In this document: positions 1 through 8,032 of the stretch, one piece after another
How the letters are laid out: every line of letters starts with the position of its first letter
How positions within the stretch are numbered: the stretch's first letter is position 1
Assembly (NCBI GenBank): GCA_018828205.1
Contig: JAHJWA010000385.1
Location: forward strand, 1-12,375
Length of the DNA stretch: 12,375 bases
Origin: Alphaproteobacteria bacterium
Lineage (GTDB): Bacteria; Pseudomonadota; Alphaproteobacteria; Sphingomonadales; Sphingomonadaceae
Reading direction: 5' to 3'
Translations under genes and position numbers: made by a program
Notes under the pieces: model-generated
Told to the model about the DNA's origin: nothing
The model's input: only the letters and a program-made list of their open reading frames with translations
The model's database searches: none

Positions 1-21
1 CGCTTCCCAAGGAGACCTCCC

Positions 22-1140
22 ATGCGCGTCGGCTGCCCCACCGAAATCAAGAACCACGAATACCGCGTCGGTCTGACGCCCGAGAGCGCCCGCGAGCTGG
101 TGCATCAGGGGCACGAGGTCTGGATCCAGAGCGGCGCCGGGCTGGGGATCGGCGCGACCGATCTGGAGTATGAAACCGCGGGCGCGCATATCACCGACGG
201 GCCCGATCCGATCTTCGCCGAATGCGAGATGGTGGTGAAGGTCAAGGAGCCCCAGGCCGAGGAGCGCGCCAAGCTGCGCGAGGGGCAGATCCTCTACACC
301 TATCTCCACCTCGCCCCCGACGCCGCGCAGACCGCGGATCTGGTCAAGTCGGGGGTCACCGCGATCGCCTACGAGACCGTGACCGGGCGCAATGATTCGC
401 TCCCGCTGCTCAAGCCCATGAGCCAGGTCGCGGGCCGGATGAGCGTCCAGGCGGGTGCCTCGGCGCTCGAAAAGGCGCATGGCGGGCGCGGGGTGCTGCT
501 CGGCGGCGTCCCCGGCGTGATGCCCGGCAAGGTCATCGTCATCGGCGGCGGCGTGGTCGGCTTCAACGCCGCGCAGATGGCCGTCGGCCTCGGCGCCGAC
601 GTCACCATCTTCGACCGCGACCCCGAAGTGCTCGAGAAGGTCGGCACCCATTTCGAGGCCCGCGCCTCGACCCGCTTTTCCAACAAGGCCAATCTCGACG
701 ACGCGGTTCGCGACGCCGATCTGATCATCGGCGCGGTGCTGATCCCGGGCGCCTCGGCACCCAAGCTGGTCAGCCGCGAGATGCTCAAATGCATGAAGCC
801 CGGCTCGGTGCTGGTCGATGTCGCGATCGACCAGGGCGGCTGTTTCGAGACCAGCCGGCCGACCACCCATGCCGACCCGACCTATGTGGTCGACGATGTC
901 GTCCATTATTGCGTCGCCAACATGCCGGGCGCGGTGGCGCGCACCAGCACCTATGCGCTCAACAACGTGACCTTGCCGCACGCGCTGCGGATCGCGCGGC
1001 TGGGCTGGAAGGAAGCGATGCGCCGCGACCCGCATCTCGCCGAGGGGCTCAACGTCCACGCCGGCTCGGTGACCTACGAGGCGGTCGCGCGCGAACTGGG
1101 CTACGACTATCTCCCGGTCGCCGAGGTGCTCGCGCAGTAG
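22..1140 (+). CDS. ald: Alanine dehydrogenase (NAD-dependent)
   Basis: This enzyme reversibly converts L-alanine and NAD+ to pyruvate, ammonia and NADH in the cytosol. It links alanine catabolism to the pyruvate pool. The 372-residue length is typical of the family. Family-conserved residues are in the expected places: Arg15 and Lys75 (substrate binding), His96 in the motif YLHLAPD and Asp270 in DVAIDQGG (catalysis). A Rossmann NAD-binding motif GGGVVG lies at residues 175-180. The C-terminal block (HYCVANMPGAVARTST) is characteristic of alanine dehydrogenase. The paralogous transhydrogenase alpha subunit has extra C-terminal sequence that is absent here. The ATG start is supported by an AAGGAG ribosome-binding site at 9-14 with a 7-nt spacer. 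The gene's promoter lies outside the window. The next gene starts about 95 bp downstream on the same strand and shows no functional link. Confidence 0.96.
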   Translation: MRVGCPTEIKNHEYRVGLTPESARELVHQGHEVWIQSGAGLGIGATDLEYETAGAHITDGPDPIFAECEMVVKVKEPQAEERAKLREGQILYTYLHLAPDAAQTADLVKSGVTAIAYETVTGRNDSLPLLKPMSQVAGRMSVQAGASALEKAHGGRGVLLGGVPGVMPGKVIVIGGGVVGFNAAQMAVGLGADVTIFDRDPEVLEKVGTHFEARASTRFSNKANLDDAVRDADLIIGAVLIPGASAPKLVSREMLKCMKPGSVLVDVAIDQGGCFETSRPTTHADPTYVVDDVVHYCVANMPGAVARTSTYALNNVTLPHALRIARLGWKEAMRRDPHLAEGLNVHAGSVTYEAVARELGYDYLPVAEVLAQ

Positions 1141-1235
1141 GTTTTCGCGCCGTCGCGGGCGACATAGCAATTCCCCTGCCAGTTGCGGCTCGGGGTTAAC
1201 GCACCGGAAACCGATCGCTGCTAGTGGCACAGCCT

Positions 1236-3008
1236 ATGCGGGGTCCAGCATTCTTCGAGACGGCGCGCCGGGTTGCCCGCGGCCTGTGGCTTGCCGTGCT
1301 TTTGCTGGCCGCGCCGCCCGCCCTCGCGCAGTCGGAGCCGGCAGCCGCGCCGGCTCCGGTCGCGCCCGCCTGCCACGCCCATTCGGCCGACGACGTCCCG
1401 CTGGCCGCGATGCTGGCGCCAGGCCGGGTCTGGGACTGCAACGGCGGCGGCTGGAACGACAGCGCGCCGGTCTCCTGGCTCTATTTCGATGCCGCATCGT
1501 GGGGCAGCAGCGCACCGCAGGTCTTCTTTACCCGCATCTCGCGCTTCGCCCGGATCGACATTGCGACGGTCGAAAGCGACGGCACCGTCCGCAGCGCCAC
1601 GCATGACGAGCAGGCCGCCCGCCCGATCGCCGCCGGTCCGGTGTTCGTCTTGCCCCTACCCGCCATCACCGAGGCGACCACCGCGGTGGTGGTGCGGATC
1701 GCCGGCCCGCACAGTTCCACCATGATCACCGAAGCGCGTCTGACCACCGACCCGCACAACACCGACTGGGGGATGGAGGAAATTCTCCTGCTCGCGATCA
1801 TCGCGGGCATGCTGGTGACGCCGCTGATCTTCGACCTTCATTTCTACGCCATCCTGCGCGATCGCTTCGTCCTGCTCCACGCCGCCATGGTGGTGGCGAT
1901 GATCTCCTATGTGCTGCTGGCCGGCGGCCTCGCCCCGCTGCTGTTCGACATCTCGCTGGTGACGATGGCGATCGGCGCCCCGCTGGCATGGACCACGGGC
2001 GTCGCGGCCGCCGCCTTCTTCCTGGTCGCGTTTCTCGAGCAGGATGCGCTGTCGCCGCTGTTCCGCGGCGCGATGCAGGCGATGGGCTGGTGGAGCCTGT
2101 TCGGGCTGAGCTTCTTCGCGCTCCAGTTCCGCTCGACGCAGAGCTTCGACAATCTCGCCTATTTCCTCGGCTTCGTACCCGTGATCCTCGTCTATCTCGC
2201 CTGTCTGGTGCAGGCGGTGCTGCGGGGCAGCCGGAGCGGGCAATTCCTCGCCATCGCCTGGATCCCGATCATCGCCGCCTCGACCGAGCGGCTGCTGCGC
2301 GGGATCGGAGTCTATGCGGGGCCCTCCACGCTCGACGAACTGGTCTATCTGGCGCTCGCGCTCGAAGTGGTGATCGTCGCTCTGGGCGTCGCCGATCGCT
2401 TCGTTGCGATCCGGCGCGAGCGCGACCGCGCAGTGGCTGCGGCGCTTTTGCTCAGCGATCTGTCCGAACGCGATCCGCTTACGGGGTTGATGAACCGCCG
2501 CGCGATCGACCTGCGCTTCGGCGAATTGCGCGGGGGCGGTTACGAGGCTCTGGCGGTGTTCGATCTCGATCATTTCAAGGCGGTCAACGACAGGCATGGC
2601 CATGACGTGGGCGACCGGGTGCTGGTGACCGTCGCGCAGGTGCTGCGCTCCGACCCCGACGCCTTCGCGGTGCGGATCGGCGGCGAGGAATTCGTCCTGA
2701 TGCTGCGCGGCGACGACATCGAAACGCGGGTCGAACGGCTGCGGCAGATGATCCCGGTCAAGGTGGCGCGCGAGATCGAGGTGCTCGATACCATGGTCAC
2801 CGCCAGCGTCGGGCTGGTGAGCGCGCAGCACGGGTCGGTGCAGGACATGACCTTCATCCTGCTCTACCGCCGCGCAGACGAGCTGCTTTACGAAGCCAAG
2901 GCCAAGGGTCGCAACATGCTGTGCAGCGACACGATCGATGGAGCCAGCCAATCGAACCGGGCAATGCAACGCTTCGAACCCATGAAGATCGTCGGCGGAA
3001 CCTCCTGA
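1236..3008 (+). CDS. Membrane diguanylate cyclase with 7TM sensor region (GGDEF)
   Basis: This protein is predicted to make the second messenger c-di-GMP from two GTP at the inner membrane. Numbering is from the ATG at 1236. Residues 1-31 form a signal peptide ending in ALA before Gln32. Residues about 45-175 are a periplasmic domain. Residues about 183-388 hold roughly seven hydrophobic helices, an arrangement like the 7TMR-DISM sensors. A short linker leads to the GGDEF domain (about 412-575). The active-site motif is GGEEF at 482-486, with the upstream VFDLDHFKAVND and GHDVGD motifs intact, so it should be catalytically competent. The RxxD product-inhibition site normally nine residues before GGEEF is not conserved: Asp-Pro-Asp-Ala is found there. 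No EAL domain is present. The start is uncertain, because a GTG at 1224 would add four residues and neither start has a good Shine-Dalgarno. It converges with the thioesterase gene, with only 9 bp between the stops. The ligand sensed is unknown. Confidence 0.9.
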   Translation: MRGPAFFETARRVARGLWLAVLLLAAPPALAQSEPAAAPAPVAPACHAHSADDVPLAAMLAPGRVWDCNGGGWNDSAPVSWLYFDAASWGSSAPQVFFTRISRFARIDIATVESDGTVRSATHDEQAARPIAAGPVFVLPLPAITEATTAVVVRIAGPHSSTMITEARLTTDPHNTDWGMEEILLLAIIAGMLVTPLIFDLHFYAILRDRFVLLHAAMVVAMISYVLLAGGLAPLLFDISLVTMAIGAPLAWTTGVAAAAFFLVAFLEQDALSPLFRGAMQAMGWWSLFGLSFFALQFRSTQSFDNLAYFLGFVPVILVYLACLVQAVLRGSRSGQFLAIAWIPIIAASTERLLRGIGVYAGPSTLDELVYLALALEVVIVALGVADRFVAIRRERDRAVAAALLLSDLSERDPLTGLMNRRAIDLRFGELRGGGYEALAVFDLDHFKAVNDRHGHDVGDRVLVTVAQVLRSDPDAFAVRIGGEEFVLMLRGDDIETRVERLRQMIPVKVAREIEVLDTMVTASVGLVSAQHGSVQDMTFILLYRRADELLYEAKAKGRNMLCSDTIDGASQSNRAMQRFEPMKIVGGTS

Positions 3009-3017
3009 TCGATATCC

Positions 3018-3416
3018 TCAGCCGGCGCGGAACGGGGCCAGCGTCTCGGGCCTGACCCGCAGCGGCCGCCCGCTCGCCCGGTCGATCATCGCCCAGGTCG
3101 TCGCCGCCGAGACCACCAGTCGGCCCGCGGCATCATGGAAATCGACCCGTCGCAGCGATTTGGCGCCCCGGGCCTCGCCCTCGATCCAGGTGGTGGCGGT
3201 GGCGCTTTCTCCCTCGGCGATATTGCCGCGATAGTCGATCTCGTGGCGCACCACGAGCCAGACCACCGCCGCCCGGTCCTCCGGCCTGGCGACCGCGTCC
3301 CAATGCGCCCCCGCCATGTCCTGGATCCACTGAACCCACACCGCATTGTTGACATGACCCATCACATCGATGTGCCGGGCCTCTGCGGTGAAGGTCTTTT
3401 CGAAGCGTTTCCCCAA
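3018..3416 (-). CDS. Hotdog-fold acyl-CoA thioesterase (4HBT/YbgC-like)
   Basis: This is a small thioesterase of the 4-hydroxybenzoyl-CoA thioesterase superfamily, predicted to hydrolyse an acyl-CoA or acyl-ACP thioester in the cytosol. The N-terminal motif HIDVMGHVNN is diagnostic. Its Asp (residue 17 from the chosen start) is the family's catalytic carboxylate, and the GHVNN turn caps the active-site helix. The rest (a WVQWIQD helix, then strands containing VVRHEIDYRGNI) fits one hotdog domain of about 132 residues. The start is ambiguous. I chose TTG at 3416, 5 nt after the upstream peptidase stop, because it gives a normal-length protein. A GTG at 3446 overlaps that gene by 25 nt and would add ten residues. 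Longer readings run antisense-frame through the peptidase gene and are unlikely. It probably forms an operon with the S9 peptidase and relies on translational coupling. The substrate cannot be inferred. Confidence 0.85.
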   Translation of the reverse strand: MGKRFEKTFTAEARHIDVMGHVNNAVWVQWIQDMAGAHWDAVARPEDRAAVVWLVVRHEIDYRGNIAEGESATATTWIEGEARGAKSLRRVDFHDAAGRLVVSAATTWAMIDRASGRPLRVRPETLAPFRAG

Positions 3417-3421
3417 GGCGA

Positions 3422-5617
3422 TTACGGCGCCTCGCCCATCTGCCACAGGATGAAGGCGACTTCCTCGGCGGTCTCGTAGATCGACTGGAAGCGGCCCGAT
3501 TTGCCGCCATGCCCGGCGCCCATATTGGTCTTGAGCAGCAGCGTGTTGTCGTCGGTCTTGGTGGCGCGCAGCTTGGCGACCCATTTGGCGGGTTCCCAAT
3601 AGGTCACCCGCGGATCGTTGAGGCCGGCGGTCACCAGCAGCGGCGGATAGTCCTGCGCCACCACCTGATCATAGGGGCTGTAGGAGAGGATATAGGCGAA
3701 GGCCTGCTTGCTCTCGATCGGATTGCCCCATTCGGGCCATTCGCCCGGCGTCAGCGGCAGATCCGCGTCGAGCATGGTGTTGAGCACATCGACGAAGGGC
3801 ACATGCGCCACCACCGCGCCCCACAGATCGGGATCGGTGTTGACCACCGCGCCCATCAGCTCGCCCCCGGCGGAACCGCCCGAGATGCTGATCCTGCCCT
3901 TTTCGGTGTAGCCCGCCTCGACCAGTCCCTTCGCGACATCGACGAAATCGTTGAAAGTGTTGACCCGCTCGTTGAGCTTGCCCGCGAGATACCATTTGCG
4001 CCCCAGATCGTCGCCGCCGCGGATATGCGCGATGGCATAGGCGTAGCCGCGATCGACCAGACTCAGCCGCGTGGTCGAGAAGCCGGGGGGCACCGCATAG
4101 CCATAGGCGCCATAGGCGTAGAGGTGGAGCGGCCCGGCGCTGCCGTTCTCGCCGCTGGGGCGATCCTTGCGCATCACCACGCTGACCGGAACCTTGGTGC
4201 CGTCGCGCGCGGTGATCTCGAGCCGCTCGGTGGTGTAGAGCGAGGGATCGTAGCCGCTGGGAATTTCCTGCTGCTTGAGCAGTTCCAGCTCGCCGCTGGC
4301 GACGTCGTAATCATAGACCGAATTGGGCGTGACCATGCTCTCGTAGGACAGCCGCAGCTTGTCCTGGTCGTATTCGGGATTGTCCGAGAGTCCGGTGTCG
4401 AAGCTGGCTTCGGCAAAGGCCACCGGCCTGACCAGCGCAGGGTCCGCGTAGTCGCGGATCTGGATCTGGTCGAGACCGCTCAGCCGCCCTTCGGTGACGT
4501 AGTAATCCTTGAACAGCGAGAAATCGGTAAGATAGAATTCGTCCGAACCCGCGATCAGCGTGGTCCACTCGCCCGGCGCCGCAAGATCGGCGGTGGCGAG
4601 GCGGAAGTTCACATGCTCGTCATTGGTGAGGACGAAGATTGTCCCGTCGCGGATATCGACGTCGTATTCGACCCCCTTGCGGCGCGGCGCGATCAGGATC
4701 TGCTCGCCGGTCGGGTCGTCGGCGCGCACCAGCCGCACCTCGCTGGTCTCGTTGTCGCCCGTGCCGATGATCAGCCAGTCTTCCTGCGCCGAAACCCCCG
4801 CCCCGACACGGAAACCGTCGTCCTGCGTTTCGCGATAGAGTTCGACATCCTCGCTCACCGGCGTGCCCAGCACATGCAGCGTCGCGTCGTGGACGCGCCA
4901 ATTGTCGTTGGCGACGCCATAGACCAGCCCGCGGTCCTGCATCACCCAGACCAGACCCGAGAGCGTGCCGGGGATCATGTCGGGGAGCAGTTCGCCGGTC
5001 TCGAGGTCCTTGATCCGGACATCGAAACGCTCGGAGCCGTTGTCGTCGGCCGAATAGGCGAGATAGCGCCCATTGTTGCTCACCGAGAAGGCGCCGAGAC
5101 GGAAATACTCCTTGCCCTCGGCCAGCGCGTTCTCGTCGAGGATCAGCTGCGGATCGCCGCCCGCCACAGGCCGGCGGTAATATTTGCGATACTCCGCGCC
5201 CTGCTCGAATTCGGACCAGTAGAGATAGTCGCCGCGCCGCTGCGGCACGGTGGAATCGTCTTCCTTGATCCGCGCCTTCATCTCTTCGAACAAAGTGTCG
5301 ACCAGCGCCTGCTGCGGCTTCATCTGCGCTTCGAACCAGGCGTTCTCGGCGTCGAGATAGGCCAGCACATCGGCGTCATCGACCGTGGGATAGGATTTGT
5401 CGTGCAGCCAGTTGTAGGGATCGGCGATGGTGATGCCGTGGCGCGAATAGGAATGGTCGCGCGTTTCGGCGACCGGAGGAGCGGTGGGCGCGGGAGAGGT
5501 CGGCGGGGTAACGGATTCGGGCACGGAGTTCCCTTCTGGGGTCTGGGCGGCGAGAGGGGCGGAAAGCGCCAGTCCGGCGGCACACAAAACGCCGCCCAAT
5601 CGCATGAAAGCCATCAT
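3422..5617 (-). CDS. Exported S9A serine peptidase, oligopeptidase B-like
   Basis: This is a prolyl-oligopeptidase-family serine peptidase that cleaves short peptides, most similar in motifs to oligopeptidase B. Residues 1 to about 25 form a signal peptide (hydrophobic core, cleavage likely before Gln after PLAA), so it should act in the periplasm. A Pro/Thr-rich linker follows. The region to about residue 450 has the N-terminal extension and beta-propeller layout (ADPYNWL near the start). The alpha/beta hydrolase domain carries the triad Ser582 (GGSAGG), Asp668 (GLNDPRV) and His703 (GAGHGG). The spacings of 86 and 35 residues nearly match the family. The 731-residue length fits oligopeptidase B plus a leader. 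Acidic residues that give the enterobacterial enzyme its preference for basic residues are only partly kept: Glu626 is present, while Pro628, Pro and Gly occupy other positions. Specificity may therefore differ. Tandem ATGs at 5617 and 5614 both sit behind a strong AGGGGAGGG purine tract. Confidence 0.93.
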   Translation of the reverse strand: MMAFMRLGGVLCAAGLALSAPLAAQTPEGNSVPESVTPPTSPAPTAPPVAETRDHSYSRHGITIADPYNWLHDKSYPTVDDADVLAYLDAENAWFEAQMKPQQALVDTLFEEMKARIKEDDSTVPQRRGDYLYWSEFEQGAEYRKYYRRPVAGGDPQLILDENALAEGKEYFRLGAFSVSNNGRYLAYSADDNGSERFDVRIKDLETGELLPDMIPGTLSGLVWVMQDRGLVYGVANDNWRVHDATLHVLGTPVSEDVELYRETQDDGFRVGAGVSAQEDWLIIGTGDNETSEVRLVRADDPTGEQILIAPRRKGVEYDVDIRDGTIFVLTNDEHVNFRLATADLAAPGEWTTLIAGSDEFYLTDFSLFKDYYVTEGRLSGLDQIQIRDYADPALVRPVAFAEASFDTGLSDNPEYDQDKLRLSYESMVTPNSVYDYDVASGELELLKQQEIPSGYDPSLYTTERLEITARDGTKVPVSVVMRKDRPSGENGSAGPLHLYAYGAYGYAVPPGFSTTRLSLVDRGYAYAIAHIRGGDDLGRKWYLAGKLNERVNTFNDFVDVAKGLVEAGYTEKGRISISGGSAGGELMGAVVNTDPDLWGAVVAHVPFVDVLNTMLDADLPLTPGEWPEWGNPIESKQAFAYILSYSPYDQVVAQDYPPLLVTAGLNDPRVTYWEPAKWVAKLRATKTDDNTLLLKTNMGAGHGGKSGRFQSIYETAEEVAFILWQMGEAP

Positions 5618-5682
5618 TGATCCCTCCCCTGCAGCGCAAGCGGTGGAAAGCCGGGCTGCGTATCGCTATGTCGGGCGGAATG

Positions 5683-5709
5683 ATTATGCGGCTGCGACGC
5701 GCGCCGCAA
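5683..5709 (-). promoter_or_regulatory. Candidate promoter for the S9 peptidase gene
   Basis: On the minus strand, TTGCGG (5709-5704) and CATAAT (5688-5683) resemble a sigma-70-type -35/-10 pair with a 15-bp spacer, shorter than the usual 17. It lies about 65 bp upstream of the peptidase start. It falls in the 141-bp gap between the divergent S9 peptidase and aminopeptidase P genes. This is pattern-level evidence only. I saw no equally good element pointing toward the aminopeptidase. Confidence 0.25.
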
Positions 5710-5758
5710 GCGCCGAGTCGTGCATTCGCCGACCGGCCCCGATGAAAGGTCCAAGCCG

Positions 5759-7579
5759 ATGCTGATGAACACCCAAGAAGCCCGCCTCGATGCCCTGCGC
5801 AAGGAATTGCAGCGGCGCGAGCTCGACGGCTTCGTCATCCCGATCTCCGACGAACATATGAGCGAATATGTCGGCTCCTACGCCCAGCGGCTGCAATGGC
5901 TGACCGGTTTTGCCGGCAGCGCGGGCAGCGCGGCGGTGCTGGCGGGGCAGTATTCGGGCAAGGGCGCGGCAATGTTCACCGACGGGCGCTACACCGTCCA
6001 GGTGCGCGAACAGGTCGATGCCGCGCTCTACGATTACGAGGATGTGCCTGCCACCAGCCCGGCCAAGTGGATCGCCAAGCACGCGGCCAAGGGCGCGCGG
6101 ATCGGCTACGACGCCTGGCTCCACGGCGTCGAATGGGCCGAGGCTGCGGCGAAGGAACTGACCCGCAAGGGCATCGAACTGGTCCCGCTGGGCAGCAATC
6201 CGATCGATGCGATCTGGGACGACCAGCCCGCGCCTTCGCCGGCGCAGGCAGTCCCGCATGACGATCGCCTCGCGGGTCGCTCGAGCGCCGACAAGCGCAA
6301 CGAGATCGCCGACTGGCTGAGGCAGGAAGGCTACGATGCGACGGTGGTCACCGCGCTCGATTCGGTCGCCTGGCTGATGAACATGCGCGGCGGCGATATC
6401 GCCAACACGCCGGTGGCGCTGTCCTACGCGCTGGTCCGCGCCGACGGCACCGCCGACCTGTTCATCGCCCCCGACAAGGTCTCGCCCGAACTCGCCCAGC
6501 ATCTCGGCAATGCGGTGACGCTGCGCGACCGCGCCGAATTCGTGCCGGCGCTGGAAAGCCTCGCGGGCAAGAGCGTCGCGGTCGATCCCGATCGGGCGGT
6601 GGCGGGGATCTTCCACGCGCTCGAGAAGGCCGGTGCGAAAGTCTCCCGCGCCGAAGACCCCGCGGTGCTGCCCAAGGCGATCAAGACTCCCGCCGAACAG
6701 CAGGGCCACCGCGACGCCCAGGCGCGCGACGGCGCCGCGGTGACCCGCTTCCTGCGCTGGATCGCCGAGAACGCCCCCTCGGGCGAGGTGGACGAGCTGG
6801 GCGCCGCGGCAAAGCTGCGCGCGTTCCGCGGGCTCAGCCCCGACCTCAAGGACACCAGCTTCGACACCATCAGCGCCGCCGCCGGCCATGCCGCGCTCCC
6901 GCATTACAAGGTGGACGAGGAATCCAACATCGCGATCCCGCCCTCGAGCATCTTTCTGTGCGATTCGGGCGGGCAATATCTCGACGGGACCACCGACATC
7001 ACCCGCACCGTCTGGGTCGGCCCGGGCGAACCCCACGCCGAGATGATCGATCGCAACACCCGCGTGCTCAAGGGCCATATCCAGCTGGCGCAGGCGCGCT
7101 TCCCCGCCGGCACCAATGGCGGCCAGCTCGACACGCTGGCGCGGATGCATCTGTGGCAGGCCGGGGTCGATTACGGCCACGGCACCGGCCACGGCGTGGG
7201 CAGCTATCTCTCGGTCCACGAGGGCCCGCAGCGGATTTCCAAGTCCGGCGGCGCCTTCGCGGGCACCGACACCCCGCTGGCGGCGGGCATGCTGCTGTCC
7301 AACGAGCCGGGCTATTACAAGCCGGGCGAATTCGGGATCAGGATCGAGAATCTGGTGCTGACCGTCGCGGTCGATATCGAGGGCGGCGAAGGCGACTGGC
7401 TCGGCTTCGAGACGCTCACCCTCGTGCCGCTCGACCGCCGGCTGGTCGACAAGGGCCTGCTGACCCAGAGCGAAATCGACTGGTGGAACGCCTATCACGC
7501 TCAGGTGCGCGCGGTCCTCGCGCCGCAGCTCGATGGCGAAGATCTCGCCTGGCTCGAAGCGGAATGCGCGCCCTTGTAG
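5759..7579 (+). CDS. pepP: Xaa-Pro aminopeptidase, three-domain M24B type
   Basis: This metallopeptidase removes an N-terminal residue preceding proline, completing breakdown of proline-containing peptides in the cytosol. From the ATG at 5759 it is 606 residues. Two creatinase-type N-terminal domains span about 10-140 and 150-310. The catalytic pita-bread domain spans about 315-540. A short C-terminal domain follows, the layout of the larger XPNPEP1-like enzymes rather than the about 440-residue E. coli PepP. All five metal ligands are visible: Asp402 and Asp413 (DSGGQY...TTDITRT), His478 (HGTGHG), Glu516 (NEPGYY) and Glu551 (FETLTL). It should bind two Mn or similar divalent ions. No signal peptide is present. 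AAAGG at 5745-5749 supports the ATG at 5759. Another ATG follows at 5765, and a GTG at 5720 would add 13 unconvincing residues. It is transcribed divergently from the exported S9 peptidase. Confidence 0.94.
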   Translation: MLMNTQEARLDALRKELQRRELDGFVIPISDEHMSEYVGSYAQRLQWLTGFAGSAGSAAVLAGQYSGKGAAMFTDGRYTVQVREQVDAALYDYEDVPATSPAKWIAKHAAKGARIGYDAWLHGVEWAEAAAKELTRKGIELVPLGSNPIDAIWDDQPAPSPAQAVPHDDRLAGRSSADKRNEIADWLRQEGYDATVVTALDSVAWLMNMRGGDIANTPVALSYALVRADGTADLFIAPDKVSPELAQHLGNAVTLRDRAEFVPALESLAGKSVAVDPDRAVAGIFHALEKAGAKVSRAEDPAVLPKAIKTPAEQQGHRDAQARDGAAVTRFLRWIAENAPSGEVDELGAAAKLRAFRGLSPDLKDTSFDTISAAAGHAALPHYKVDEESNIAIPPSSIFLCDSGGQYLDGTTDITRTVWVGPGEPHAEMIDRNTRVLKGHIQLAQARFPAGTNGGQLDTLARMHLWQAGVDYGHGTGHGVGSYLSVHEGPQRISKSGGAFAGTDTPLAAGMLLSNEPGYYKPGEFGIRIENLVLTVAVDIEGGEGDWLGFETLTLVPLDRRLVDKGLLTQSEIDWWNAYHAQVRAVLAPQLDGEDLAWLEAECAPL

Positions 7580-7600
7580 GAGAAGCTTTGTTCGCATAAT
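7574..7600 (+). promoter_or_regulatory. Weak candidate promoter for the VOC-cupin pair
   Basis: TTGTAG (7574-7579), overlapping the aminopeptidase stop codon, and CATAAT (7595-7600) are separated by 15 bp, a short spacer. They lie 36 bp upstream of the VOC gene. The 57-bp gap could equally be read through from the aminopeptidase. The call rests only on the resemblance of the hexamers. Confidence 0.22.
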
Positions 7601-7636
7601 GTTCCTGCGGTCGCGACTCACACGGGAGAAATGCGC

Positions 7637-8032
7637 ATGCTGGGATATGTGACGGTCGGAACCAACGACCTCGAACGCGCGGCGAAATTCTACGATGCCA
7701 TCGCCGCTGAAATGGGGGTGGGGCGGATGATGGAGTTCGACAGCTTCATCGCCTGGGGCGAGATGGACGGGCCTGCCGGCCTCGCCGCGACCAAGCCCTA
7801 TGACGGCAAGCCCGCAAGCGTGGGCAATGGCATGATGGTGGCACTGCAGGCGAGGGACAGCGCGCAGGTCCAGCGGCTCCATGAGATCGCGCTCGCGCAT
7901 GGCGGGACCGACGAGGGCGAACCCGGCCCGCGCGGCGAGGCGGACGAGCAGGGCAATGTCTTCTACGCCGCCTATTTCCGCGATCCCGATGGCAACAAAC
8001 TCAACGCCTTCGTGATGGAAAGAGCGGGATAG
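7637..8032 (+). CDS. VOC-family (glyoxalase/bleomycin-resistance fold) protein
   Basis: This small protein of 131 residues has the vicinal oxygen chelate fold. It opens with GYVTVGTNDLERAAKFYD and ends with the family signature YFRDPDGNKLNAFV. The usual metal-binding His on the first strand and Glu on the last strand appear replaced: the first strand reads GYVTVG, and Asn stands after GNKL where Glu is common. It may therefore not be a standard metal-dependent glyoxalase I. Its substrate is unknown. I chose the ATG at 7637 because GGAG at 7625-7628 then has an 8-nt spacer. The ATG at 7631 would leave only 2 nt. Its TAG stop directly touches the cupin GTG start, indicating one transcript and coupled translation. 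It may act on the same metabolite as the cupin, but that is inference. Confidence 0.87.
   Translation: MLGYVTVGTNDLERAAKFYDAIAAEMGVGRMMEFDSFIAWGEMDGPAGLAATKPYDGKPASVGNGMMVALQARDSAQVQRLHEIALAHGGTDEGEPGPRGEADEQGNVFYAAYFRDPDGNKLNAFVMERAG

Noticed and set aside
1141..1223. Possible hairpin (TCGCGC..GGGCGA) or promoter between ald and the cyclase
   Set aside because: The stem is short and mismatched, and no convincing -35/-10 pair was found.
1656..2969. 437-codon minus-strand open frame opposite the diguanylate cyclase
   Set aside because: It is a His/Gln/Asp/Arg-rich shadow frame with no domain, lying fully inside a clear GGDEF gene.
3417..3599. Longer thioesterase reading starting at 3599 (193 codons)
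   Set aside because: The extra N-terminal part lies inside the peptidase C-terminal coding region, is low-complexity Arg/Gln-rich, and precedes a normal-length hotdog domain.
3509..5620. 703-codon plus-strand open frame opposite the S9 peptidase
   Set aside because: It is the mirror-frame shadow of the peptidase gene. The peptidase has an intact catalytic triad and signal peptide; the shadow has no motif.
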